DNA of 64,000 bases from Lycorma delicatula (Eukaryota; Arthropoda; Insecta; Hemiptera; Fulgoridae). Below are positions 36,493 to 53,636 of the stretch, in pieces (the stretch's first letter is position 1; the number at the start of each line of letters is the position of its first letter). Position numbers and translations under genes: made by a program. The stretch is taken from contig NC_134456.1 in assembly GCF_047948215.1 (NCBI RefSeq), positions 65,305,529 to 65,369,528 of the forward strand, in the 5' to 3' direction. The notes beneath the pieces are model-generated. The model was not told the origin of the DNA. It saw only the letters and a list, made by a program, of their open reading frames with translations, and searched no databases.

Positions 36493-37267
36493 CACACATA
36501 CACGCGCCAAAAAATAAAAAATGCTGATCAAAAAGTTAAAGCATTTCATATTTAAAGCCATCTTCACAATTCCATTTAATCTTTACTGAATACTCTTCTT
36601 ATATTGTTAAACTGGGTTAAAATCAGGGTTTACATTTTTTATTAATAATATGTCTCATAATAAGTGCTGTACAATTGTTAGGTAGTCACATGCCAAATGG
36701 TCTATAACTTTCTGTGATGAAAATCAACCTGACTAAATCTGAAGTCACATACAATGCAGGTTGTTTTCATATTTTACAAAATAGGAGATCCAGTTTTACT
36801 GGACAAGCATTTCCAGCCATTAGACAGAAAACTAGAATCTTCGGATTAGTCCACAGGCAACCCTCCTTTAGATCATATCAAGATGCAATGAGTCTAAAGG
36901 TCTTGAATGGACTTAGCGTGGACAGACTTGCATACACAAGTTAGAAAATGAGGAAAAAAGAATCGAGGTTAAGGAAAGAAATAAGAAGTGAGAGAAGCTA
37001 AAAAAGCAAATAAACTCAACTAGAAAAAAGTTCAAGATCTTCTCTAGTATGCATACATCCTGCCAAAATTACTTTGTAGATCAAGGCATCTTTGGTAAGA
37101 TGATACCAGCATATTACAGATCAATATTTCTCTGATCAGCTTAAATATAGTACTACAGCATGCCAGGTCATTTTGTCCAATACCTCTGCAATTTTAGGCC
37201 TATTAAATGTAATTGATAAAGTCCCAAAGTTTAGTAACAAAATTACTTTTTCCATAAAATCAAACAC

Positions 37268-37308
37268 TGAAATTATGTAGCCATTTGTGAAATGGCTACA
37301 TAATTTCA
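37268..37308. repeat. Perfect hairpin, 19-bp arms, 3-nt loop
   Basis: Left arm TGAAATTATGTAGCCATTT (37268-37286), loop GTG, right arm the exact complement (37290-37308). It is the longest perfect short-loop hairpin noticed in the window. It lies in the intron just 3' of exon E in gene orientation. Confidence 0.96.
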
Positions 37309-37770
37309 TGAAAAAAAAAAAAGATTGAAATATATAATTTTACAATTTTTGTGCTAAAACCTTCTTAAAATACAGTAGTGCCTTTATGCAGTCTTTTTTT
37401 AGGGTGGGTGGATGGAGGGTTTATTTAGTATGAAGCAATTTTTTTTTGCTTAAACCCATTTATCCAGTTTGTAACATTTTCCACTTTTAATATTTTATCC
37501 TGATATAACCAATTTTGTATAACTGTTTCTGGTTTTAGCTGTTTTTACTCAGTTTGGTCAGATTTTAACCACCTACATCCCATTAACCACTACATCTGGT
37601 CTTAACTATTGTATCTGCGAATAGAAACCTAAAACAGCAATGTCACTTATCCTAAAATTTTATACATCAAAATTTGAGTAAAAATCATTTAGCTAGACCC
37701 ACACTGGAGGCATGTTCGGTTTTATAACATTCTGTCTCAATAATTATTAGTTTTGACACAAAAGAAATTA

Positions 37771-38061
<291 letters not shown>

Positions 38062-38398
38062 TTATAAACTTAATGAACAAAATTATGTAACTAAGCAAGA
38101 CACAACAATAAGATACTTCTTTACTATACATGCATCAGTTAAACTAATTTACATTAGATTCTACCTAATTCTAATTTAGTACTATTAAAAGCACTTACTG
38201 ATTAACATACCAATAAGGTGTTTAGTAGTTAAAAATAAATAGTACAATTATCAATACAATCAAGTTCTTCTAATACTTGCATAATAACCATTAATACATA
38301 ATCTATTTCTACTACAAAGTGAGTTTATTAGCTATATTTGAAGATAAATCACACAATAACAAACTTTCTATGCATCTGCATGTTCATTAATCTATCTG

Positions 38399-39009
38399 CA
38401 AGAACAATTTTTTTTTGGACGGAGGTGAAAATGCATTTACGCACGAAGTGTCGGACTCCTGCTGGTGATCTAATCCAACCGCCATCAACAGACTACCGAC
38501 TAAAACCACCTCCCTTTGGAGTAACCCTATGCATCCCGGAATCACCCTGAGGCATTACTTTGAGATTTGTAAGCCCCCTTATGAACTCACTCGTACCAAC
38601 AACACGTTTCAAATACTCAGTCATAAAAGTGAAATCACAAAACTAGTAAACACGTTGATGTATCGCGATTTCAATAGCAGTCTGCGACTCAACATAATTC
38701 TATTACTGTCAGCCTTATTGGTAATTATGGATAAACCTTGCCTCCTCATCCGGTTTCTTTTTCATGACTGCCCTGATAAACGTGGCCACGACAGCCCAGG
38801 ACGTCTCACTTCTTAGCATTGTCTCTCCGATACTGTCCGGGGAGATGGGGCCCACTTCTTGGACTACCTGCATTCTCAGAAGCTCCCATCTAGGGCACAC
38901 AAAAAAATGTGTGCTCAGCAGAATCAACAGCTGCCGAGCAATACACGCACTCACTTTCCAACGGAGCACAATAAACACGTCTACTCCTGTTGACACGTCT
39001 CAAGAACAA
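38399..39009 (-). mobile_element. 5'-truncated R1-like LINE with target-site duplication
   Basis: The insert at 38408-39000 is flanked by the 9-bp direct repeat CAAGAACAA (38399-38407 and 39001-39009). On the minus strand it reads CPRWELLRMQVVQEVGPISP, then SIGETMLRSETSWAVVATFI and RAVMKKK, the C-terminal end of an R1/I-type LINE RT protein (Cys/His-containing tail followed by ENW..V..F). About 300 bp of 3' UTR and a short oligo(A) tail (T run at 38408-38416 on the plus strand) follow. GC content is clearly higher than the intron, so the insertion is fairly young. It lies in the intron between exons E and D. Confidence 0.88.
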
Positions 39010-40612
<1,603 letters not shown>

Positions 40613-42830
40613 CTAAAACAAAACACAAAAAAAAATTAGTTCTGGATTCAGAAGAAACTGTTATAATATAAAATTAAGAATTAACATTAAAAAATTAAAT
40701 ATTCCATTCTCCAATCTTGAGTGACAACTTGACATATTCGACTAGTAAGGTATATTCATTTCTCAGTCCAAGACAAAGTACGGTAGCTGTAAGTGTTAGG
40801 CTGTAATTGTGATTGTGAATAAATAAACATAGTTTATTTAACTATTGTACAACTTATTTACAGACATAATTGCAAATAAGGTATCTATAATATAATTTTT
40901 AAAAAGTTAAATAATTAAATTAAACTGAACTCAAAAATAAGTTCTTAATTAAGCAGGAAGATTATTAACTAATTCAGAACACAATCTCAATATATTAATT
41001 TGTAATTTTTTGGAGGAAGAACCAAATCTCTGAACAATTTAAAGTCTAGTTGATGGAAGATGCTTAAGAAAATCTTGGTTAATTAACACCATTATTTTTG
41101 CAAAAGCCACTTTCACAATGATTTTTTTTTATTCAGTGAAGTGGAAGCTTACCTTCCAGCACACAGGTTTATGTACAATTAATTCAATTAAATATTTCCA
41201 CTCAACAAACCAATTCTGAAGATGAGGTAAGGTTTTCTATAGATTTTAAGGAAGCCTGAGCATTCACAGACAGCTCTTTAAGATTTGAAAGAAAGTCAAT
41301 TTATTACAGAAATATTTGAACTGGCCAATATAATCACTGACTAAAAATTACAGTTCTTGTCCTGGATAAAAATAAAATCTCCTGAGAGATTATTATTAAT
41401 ATCATCTCCTGAAAGAGGTATTCACACCCTAGAGAGGCCCTTGAGGTAAAACTATGAGGTCTTTTAGTCTTGTTTCATAACTCAGCTGCTTTTTCCCTTA
41501 CCTTAATTTTTTCCTGCCTGGTATTTTTAAAACTACCACTTCCAGGTAACTTTGCACAAGCTGTCCAAGGACTCAGACATACAGCGCAAATCAATAATTA
41601 ACAAACTCTTTTCTATAGCTTTTGACTAAATACTCTCCAATTCTTCAGTAGGAACATGAGAGACTTTTAGAAAAGAACAGTGCACTTATACGGACCTACA
41701 TAGAAATTGTTTTTCCTATATGGTAGTTTAAAAAAAAATTTCTATCTGGAATTGATACATTCAATGGGTAAATTTGATTTCCAAATTTTTTGAAATATAT
41801 ACAAAGATAGATACTTCACTACTTGTACAGAGAAGAAATATTCAGTTGTAGCAAGTTTTGCCTTCAGTGGATGGAATGTTGATTGCACATAAGCTAAAAT
41901 TCATTGTTTTAATTCTGTCCACATTTGGTAATACTTAATATTGTGATTTGTGCATTGAACTAACAATTTTGAATCCACAAACTATTTTTTTAATCTTAGG
42001 TATTTCAGTTAAATTCTGTAATGACTTTACTTCTGCTGAGCTCAACATTATACTGCTAAGTTATTAATAATAAATCATTAACGTTTAAGTCCTACAACAA
42101 AACTTCATTTTGCTTTATAATTAAATGTTGCAGTTACAGTTTTTTTTTTTTTCGATGATACTTTATAATATTTTACAATATATAATACTATATTGTATGT
42201 GTAATGTAGATATACATATTCATATACATACATTGCTCATCTTGACTGCAACTTGTAATCTTGATGAAATTAGCTGTCAAAATCTAGATACTTCTGTCAC
42301 ATTGAAAGATTTGTTTTATACTTTTTTTTTTCATAGTACTATCAGCATTTCTTGTTAATCATACAAAAAAAAAAAATCAGGGCAGAATTCCTTTCCTGTA
42401 GCATGTCTCAGACAAGAGTGAGCTTTTTAACTTCTACCACGATGACTACATTTTTGTCTGAAAAGTACAATATCTACTGGGCTCCTTTAAAAGGTCAGAA
42501 TGAGTTTTAGATACAAAAATGGGTAGTCAAATCAATGTTTAGTAACCATAAATATGTTCATGTAGACTGACACAATTAAAAAAAAAATCCCATTTTAATA
42601 TAATTCACAATGTTCTAACCTTTACTTAAAAAAGTCACTAGTTCCTTTATCTAAGTGTTTTTATCTAATTAAGCACAATTATTAGCAAACTAGGAAGCTG
42701 TTTCATGCTCCTACTGCTGTTTTTAATGGATAACAATCTCATATAAAATCTTCCACTATTTATTTAAAATAATCTTAAAATACTAACTTAGAGAAACCTC
42801 TAAATTTTCTACATCTTTATTAATTACAAA
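40613..42830. other. par-1 intron, unassigned moderately complex block
   Basis: Intron 5' of exon D. The stretch 40980-41980 is less AT-skewed than ordinary intron and may be an old repeat, but translations on both strands are broken and match nothing I know. Poly-T runs at 42140 and 42320. Confidence 0.45.
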
Positions 42831-42835
42831 TAATA

Positions 42836-44174
42836 CGAGGTCTGTAAATAACGTAATGAGACTAGTTTTCTTGACAGTGAAAGTTGCACACCGTAAAGTT
42901 ACTAGTAAACATATGGTTATAAGAACAGCTGATTTATATTTGATATTAATACTTTTAGTCTATTGCTGCCAAGTGAAACGTAAACCAATTTTTCATGAAA
43001 CAAGTTTTTGTTGTACGTTACAAAAATGAATGATATTAATTATGAGCAATGTTGTGCAATCAAGTCTTGCGTTCAACTCAGTGAGAATGCTACTGAAACT
43101 TTTTCAAAATTGAAAAGGGCATATGGAGATGACGTCTGTCACAAGCTCAAGTTTTTAGGTAGTTTAAAGCATTTTCAGATGCCTGGGAATCAGTTGCAGA
43201 TGATCCACAATCTGAAAGACCATTAACATCAAAAAGTGAAGACAATGTTAAGTGAATCAGAGACTTCATACAGTAATTAATTGATTAACTGTAGATTCAA
43301 AGCAGTAAAATCAATGGTGATTAAGTGTCAGAATGATTACAGAACAATTGAATTTGAACCACACCACAGTCCATCAAATTTTGACAAACAAATTGGATAT
43401 GAAAAATGTTTGTACAAAAATGGTCTCACAAAGTCTCACTGTTGAACAGAAAAACAATAGGGTGGAAGTATGCTGTGATCTTCTAGGGCAAATTGAAACT
43501 GATCCTGATTTTCTAAAAATTATTATTACTAGTGTTGAATCTTGGATATTTGAGTACAACCCAGAAACAAAACGCCAGAGCAAGGAGTGGCACACTTCAA
43601 ACTCACCACATCCCAAAAAAGCAAAAATGAGCAAATCAAAACCATGCTAATTTGTTTCTTTGATGGAAATGGCATTGTCCATAAGGAGTTTTTGCCTACA
43701 GGACTGACTGAAAATCAATATGTTTACCGAGAAATTCTTGAAAAACTGTGGAAGAGTTGCCCGTGTGAGACCAGCCATCAAAGACAACTGGATGCTGCGT
43801 CATGACAATGCACCTTGTCACACTGCACTCTCAATTAAATAGTTTTTGGCAAAGACAGGCATTCCTGTAGTTTCTCAACCATCTTATTCACCTGACTTGA
43901 ATCCCTGTGACTTTTTCCTGTTCCAACTTTAAAAAACACCTCAAAGGACACCATTTTGGAACAGTAGAAAACAATTTTAAAAAATGTAACCGACCATCTG
44001 AAGGATATTCCAGTTTCTGAGTTCCAACACTGCTATGAAGAGTGGGAAAACCATTTGAAGCATTGTGCGGCTTCCCAAGGAAACTATGTCGAAGGTGATA
44101 AGAGTCCACATATAATTGAATTGTAAATAGAAAGTTTTTCTGAACCAGTCTCATTACTTTATTTACACAACTCG
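42836..44174 (+). mobile_element. mariner element, full length, inactivated
   Basis: A complete 1339-bp mariner with TIRs of about 35 bp. The left end starts CGAGGTCTGTAAATAACGTA; the right end, read inward, starts CGAGTTGTGTAAATAAAGTA. It is flanked by TA on both sides. The transposase begins at 43026 (MNDINYEQCCAIKSCVQLSE) and ends near 44127. Blocks in order: KLKRAYGDDVCHK, LTVEQKNNRVEVCCDLL, WIFEYNPETKRQSKEWHT, MLICFFDGNGIVHKEFLPTG, HDNAPCHTALS (43801) and YSPDLNPCDFFLF. The spacing between the second and third catalytic Asp is exactly 34 residues. The first catalytic block, normally GDESW, reads SVESW, so the first Asp is lost. There is also a stop at 43840-43842 and several frameshifts. 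It inserted in the intron between exons D and C. Confidence 0.93.
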
Positions 44175-45055
44175 TATGTGCTCAAATAACTTTCATAAAC
44201 ATCTAATTTTTTCCCTTTCTCATCTTTATTTATTTAATATCCTTATATATTCATTTAAAATGATTACATATATTCATTTTTTTTAAACATTCCTACAGAA
44301 TTTAACTGCTTCTATTTCTACTTTATTACAAAATTGTGTATTTTGTGACATTGATCTCAATCAGTGTTTTCTGCAGTTTCTCTTGATCCATCCGAGCAAA
44401 TGTTAGGTCAGTGGCTTTTTTTATCCATAAAGCAGTAGAAATGCTACTATAGGAATGAACAGCACACACCTACCCATTCAATATTATTTATATAATGTGT
44501 TATAATGTACTGATCAATGTAAAAAATAATAGTCCAATTTATTAATGTACTATTTGCATAGTGCAGGTTCTAATTACACTGATCAAATTCAACCTATTTG
44601 ACACATTCTATATTATGCTCTACATGCAGTTATCTTGCATAAAAATGTTAAATCTAGTTAACATTTCCAATAAAAAAATAGCAGATTTCAGATAATATAG
44701 ATTTAAATTATACGTTATTGATAGCTATTTTCATTACTCTATACTCTGCAAAAAACTTAACAAATGAGACGAATAATAATTTTTTTAATATTAATTTTAT
44801 TTTGTTTTAATAGGAAATTTTTAAGAAATTCAAGTTCTGTGTTGTAATAAATTATTTTTCATGTTTTCATCTGCTAAAAAAAAAAACAATTCACAATTTG
44901 ATTAAAAAAAACTCAACTAGTTAGCAAAAATAAAAAAAAAAACTTTTTTTTGTTACATTAATTTTTTTCATTTAATTCACTTAAATCAAGAAAATGCCAT
45001 AGCAATTATAATAATGAAGTAAAATATAAGCAATTGTATGATTAAAGTAAACAGC
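44175..45055. other. par-1 intron, nothing recognised
   Basis: AT-rich intron with poly-A/T runs. A small less-skewed patch at 44370-44470 was not assignable. Confidence 0.55.
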
Positions 45056-45059
45056 ACAT

Positions 45060-45415
45060 AGAATGTTACAAATAAATTCTAATAGTTCTTTTTTTCCATC
45101 TTTTATGACCATATACGATCACTTTAGTCAGTCCATTATTTCAATCTCTTTGAAGGAACTGTTCAGGCCTTGCAGTCTTCCCACTACTTTTTCATACATT
45201 ATGATTTTGATGTCCTTTCTGGTGTTGAAAATGTTCACGATGTGAGTTTCTTTCTTGTTAGTGTGAAAAGAGTGTTTTTGTCCTTGAATTTTTCATTTAA
45301 TTTTATCTTGTCTGTAGTGTCTTCTGGTGTAAGGCCAATTGCCTTCTACTTCTTTTAATTATGTTGGTTTTTATATAATTTCTGTCTTTTCGAATGATAT
45401 TTTAAGGGCAATAAT
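45060..45415 (-). mobile_element. Short LINE remnant
   Basis: The minus strand starts with ALKISFEKTEII, similar to VSLKVPFKKTEI just after the RT catalytic block of the LINE at 565-3700. It continues with GLTPEDTTDKIKLNEKFKDK-like and FSTPERTSKSYMKKWWEDCK-like sequence over frameshifts. It looks like an internally deleted C-terminal LINE piece of a related family. Confidence 0.6.
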
Positions 45416-45835
45416 AGTTCCACAAAAAATTTTATTCAACAATTGCAGTAAAAGAACACAGTATAGTGAAAATAAATGGCCTAAATTGAAAACATAGTAT
45501 GTATTAAAACAGAAAAATCAGGTTAAACATAGAATTTCAGCACTTCTTACGGAACTCAATAGCAGTCTAAAAATGCAATCCAAATAACCCACTTTTAATG
45601 TAATATATTATACTTAAAGTACAATGATAAACAGGTAAAATATATTAATTTTCTACTAAAAAGAAAAACTGTGTAGTTATAATTTTAATTATCATATTTT
45701 ATTAATTTGATATTGATATTACTGTCAAACAATATTACTTACAACCTTCATTACATTACTAAACTAAGCAATTATTTCATTGCAATTACTCAAATAAAAC
45801 AAGCAAAACATGATAAATTATTAAAATGCACTTAC

Positions 45836-45892
45836 TTTTAAATCCCTGTGAATTATTTTCTTTTGGTGGCAGTACTGTACTGCAGAAACTAT
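45836..45892 (-). CDS. par-1: par-1 exon C: catalytic loop
   Basis: This 57-nt exon has exactly 19 codons in phase 0-0. It encodes IVSAVQYCHQKKIIHRDLK, the catalytic loop with the HRD aspartate and the following lysine. The acceptor is ATTACAG and the donor AAA|GTAAGT. It joins in frame to AENLLLD of the next exon. Confidence 0.97.
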
Positions 45893-50020
<4,128 letters not shown>

Positions 50021-50029
50021 CTATGAAAT

Positions 50030-50235
50030 TCTTTTTGTATTCCTCTCAAGCTGAATTTTATCTGGGAGCCAGACCAGGTGAATATAGAGGGTGTTGGAGG
50101 AATTCAAACCATAATTTTTTTCATTTTTGCCACTGCAATGACTGAAGTGTGAGCTGGAGCACTGTCTTGATGGAAAAGCACTTTTTTTTCTGAATGCGAT
50201 TGTTTTTCCCTAATTTCACTGAGATACGCAATAAG
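50030..50235 (-). mobile_element. mariner fragment truncated by LINE insertion
   Basis: The minus strand reads AYLSEIREKQSHSEKKVLFH, then QDSAPAHTSVIAVAKMKK, and in a shifted frame LYSPGLAPR-like sequence. This is the second and third catalytic region of a mariner transposase (FHQDNAPAH...YSPDLAPSD in active relatives). Here the block reads HQDSAPAH. The upstream part of the transposase is missing; the LINE begins at about 50250. Confidence 0.75.
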
Positions 50236-50249
50236 TATGCCTAATATTC

Positions 50250-53030
50250 ATGAAGCAGATATTCATCATTCATCAAAAGAATGATGACATGATCTTTGTC
50301 TATAACAACTCCATCCTGGGTCGAGAGAGCCGACAGAAGAATGTCTTTTTTCTTATGACCATGTACTCTATAGACAACACCCAATGGGTCTTTATTTCCC
50401 TGCTCTTATACAAAAGAGTGCCAGGAATGATGCTTAGAAGACCTAACCTAGTGAAAATACTTGGTCCTTTTCCAATGATAGTTCGCAAGCCAAACTGCAC
50501 GCCAATCAGGATCACCCTCACGCTGTGCAACTCTCCTGAGCCAACCCACAGTTCGCTTCATCGTGGTCAAATCCAGAGTCCACCATCCAGCTAGTCTCTC
50601 TCGACCCATGTCTCTGGTAATTGACTGCTCAGCGGCTTCAACTACCGCAGAAGAAAAATTCTCTGCCAGGTCATCTAATGGAGACTCGTCCAGACTCGAG
50701 CAAAAACTTGGAGCGTGGCTGCAGGAATATTTAAAAACTTAGGCCAATCTGCCCACCTTTGCAGGAAACACCCCTGCTGAACATGGACATTCCCCCTATA
50801 GAAATCGTGCAGCTCACCTACCAACTCAAAAACTGTTAGTTGATAATCACTTGTCCAATGATTCAGTTCAGAATTGTACCAAGGATATCCTTGCCAAAGA
50901 TAACATCAATGTTTGTACCATGAAAGGTCCTCTGCAACCCAACTGTACCAGTGAAAGTAGACAATTCGCTGGCCACATTAAAAACATCCAGATGATGCTG
51001 TGCAATGAAATTTTCAATCAATTCGCCGCCATCATCTGTGATCTCACTGTGCCAAAGAGGCGATTTGGCTTTCGCATCAACACCTATAATAGTAGGATGA
51101 CCCGCTACTAGCCTAACAATCCTATCCCATTTTTCCAAATGCTGTGCAATGGGATCTTTATACTGAAAGTATGAACTAACAACAATTAGGTCAGACCATC
51201 CACAGCTTGACAATGACGTGATGCATGTCAGAGGTTTGCCGTACAAAGGCACCACCTAAAAACTTCCTGCACATTACAGCAGACTTGCTGTCACCAATGA
51301 AAACTTTCCTCCAACCAGGAAAGCCTGGCAGATTACCCTTAACCATGTATGGGTGTTGTAGAAGAACAACATTCACAACTTCACCTTACTCAACTTGGAT
51401 TACATAGGCACCCTGGGCATTTAGCTGACCAAATCTAACCATCGAAGTTGAAATAAATCTCAACTCCTCTCTTGTAACAACCATACTCCTTACTATTCAC
51501 AGACTGCCTATGACTCTTGCACAACCTTTGACGGTTGATGCAAGTCAGAGCCTATTTTTTTCTGCAGACAATTGTCACCCTTTTGGCCCTCTTGACCACA
51601 GTGAGTGCAGATCAATGCATGCTTGCAGAATTTGGCCCTGTGGCCGAAGTGACAACATTTGAAGCATCGCTGCACGTCAAGACATGACATGACATGAAGC
51701 CTTGACATGACAGGATGCAAAATCCAGTTAAATTCTATCCTCAGACAAGAACTTCTGGAAGAGACCAGCATCTAATTCCAAAACCCTGTGATACCAAGCG
51801 GCATCACGCTTGAATGTAGGTTTGTCTTCAAGACAAACCTACATTCCTTTTTGAACGCAGCCTTGTCCAAGTTGTTACAGAGACTATGTCACGGGGCCTA
51901 CGACCTCGCTTGGGGTCTACCTTGACCTCAAACTTCTGCACAGCAAGAGAGTCCTTGATGACTGGAACCGTCTCCTCATTATCAGCGACCACAACTACAC
52001 CTTTGTGGGCCCCATGTCCCTAATTCACGGCTGCCGTGAAGAGCAGCCTGTGGAAGTCCTTTTTCAAATCTGCACTTGTCTTTGTTGACCCCTCTGGCTT
52101 GTTAACAATTAAGACTTCTGGGTTTTTTTGGCCTGGCTGGCCTCCTGTGGTCGCAATCAACCTTAACATAGTGCCTGGGCTGTGCTGGAGCAGGAGCTGG
52201 TCTCTAAACCACTTTGACCTCCTTGATCTTGGAGGCCAAAGTTCTTATAGCCTTCCACCATAGCGGAAAAGGCCTCTTGAATTTTTAACAAGCGATGAAG
52301 AATTGTCTTCCTCGCACCTGAGTCGACGCTGCTGGCGAGAACCAAAAACTCAATTAGGTAATCCAGATCACCCTGGACTGCCTTGACCAACGGGGCAGAA
52401 CTGCCAGGTCTGCCCATCGCTTTACGGAAAGTGTCTACTGCAGGGTTTGGTTTACCTCAGGCGGATGTCCCTCTAACCATTTTTGAAGCCTCATCCTCCA
52501 ACAAGGTCATAGGAACAGGCTCCGGTTTCCTCTTCTGCTTGGACTTCTTAAACCTCAACGAATTTTGTCACGGTTGGAGATTTCCTAGCCTGACTAACCA
52601 TTACAAAATTCTTGCTGCCTGTCTAACAATAAGTTGGGCAAACCCACAATTGCAATGACTGCCTGCAGCGAGTACAGACAGCTGGAGACCTGAATATTCT
52701 CCTGTCGCTCTTTATACCTCTAAATCTAACCACAGATTACGACCCTTGTTCTGAAAAGAATGCAAGTAGGATTAGGGGATGACTCCTTAATTGTCACAGG
52801 GACTGAAGACCAGAAGTTGTTGCCACCCAGTTGCCACGATGAGGCGGGTAAACATTAAAATTTGTCCCATGATCTCCGCAGGAAAATAAAGTAATTAGTG
52901 TAAAAGTGCAAAACAGCATCCGAAGTATGCTGACAGTTAGCCTAGCCTGGTACTATACGAAAGTACTTACTCAACTGATAGCCAAATCACTGAACAGCAA
53001 ACCAAAAATACCACAGAACTTTGGTAACAC
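50250..53030 (-). mobile_element. R1-like LINE A: ORF1 and endonuclease, RT missing
   Basis: On the minus strand: a 5' UTR-like GC-richer stretch at 53030-52690; an ORF1 gag-like region with VKAVQGDLDYLIEFLVLASS (52360), VLIVNKPEGSTKTSADLKKD and DNEETVPVIKDSLAVQKFEV; two CCHC knuckles at about 51680-51590 (CFKCCHFGHRAKFC intact, CTHCGQEGQKGDNC with its His replaced by Gln); then an R1-type endonuclease (DLIVVSSYFQYKDPI, IIGVDAKAKSPLWHS, ENFIAQHHLDVFNV) at 51190-50860. The EN-RT linker reaches DPDWRAVWLANYHWKRTKYF and stops at about 50250. In the endonuclease the usual VDANA reads VDAKA. Frameshifts are frequent. The RT domain is absent because the copy is truncated or rearranged at its 3' side. 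Confidence 0.85.
51811..51845. repeat. Perfect palindrome, 17-bp arms, 1-nt centre
   Basis: Left arm GAATGTAGGTTTGTCTT (51811-51827), centre C, then the exact complement to 51845. It lies in the ORF1 region of LINE A, where one arm looks like an added copy that breaks the protein reading. Confidence 0.96.
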
Positions 53031-53154
53031 ACATAGGAAAAGACACATAGAAATATAAGAAATTTAAAAAAATCTAAAAAAATTTAAGGAAGAAAGTCTG
53101 CTGGTTGTCTACAATAATGAAACTTGTTTTCATAGCAGTTACATTCATAATAAA

Positions 53155-53203
53155 AGTTGCTCACATAAAGTGAGCAACTGTCATTTCAAAAGAAATGACA
53201 GTT
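53155..53203. repeat. Two overlapping perfect hairpins
   Basis: AGTTGCTCAC, ATAAA, GTGAGCAACT (53155-53179) overlaps by four bases with AACTGTCATTTC, AAAA, GAAATGACAGTT (53176-53203). Together they could form a cruciform-like double stem. Confidence 0.95.
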
Positions 53204-53607
53204 CCTTATTCAAAAGGGCAGTACTTAAAGTACTTCATGGTGTAATGGGATTCCAGGTTGTTTCACCGTATGAAAGCTCAAATATTAGTGATAACAATGG
53301 TTAAATGAATTCAAAAAGTTATTCAAAATGGTTGTAAGATGTCTGTCAGATGAAAGTGATAGACAGTGCATCCTATCACTACCACATTCAGATAGATAAA
53401 GCACCAACTTCATTTTTTTTAAAAAGTATATATCCAAAATTGGTTAGGAATCCTCTTATTTCATTTATAGATGAAATGTAGGAACTAACAAAAAAGAACA
53501 GACCACAGTATGTTTGCTAAGCCGTTGATGAAATTTTTTTTGTGAAAAAAAATAGCATTAATAGTCTTCTACGTCATCCAGAATTTATCACAATTGAACT
53601 TTATATA

Positions 53608-53636
53608 CTTCAAATAAACTGAAAGTTTATTTGAAG
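53608..53636. repeat. Perfect hairpin, 13-bp arms, 3-nt loop
   Basis: CTTCAAATAAACT, GAA, AGTTTATTTGAAG. Confidence 0.95.

Noticed and set aside
50250..50594. 114-codon plus-strand open frame
   Set aside because: Antisense of the EN-RT linker of LINE A.
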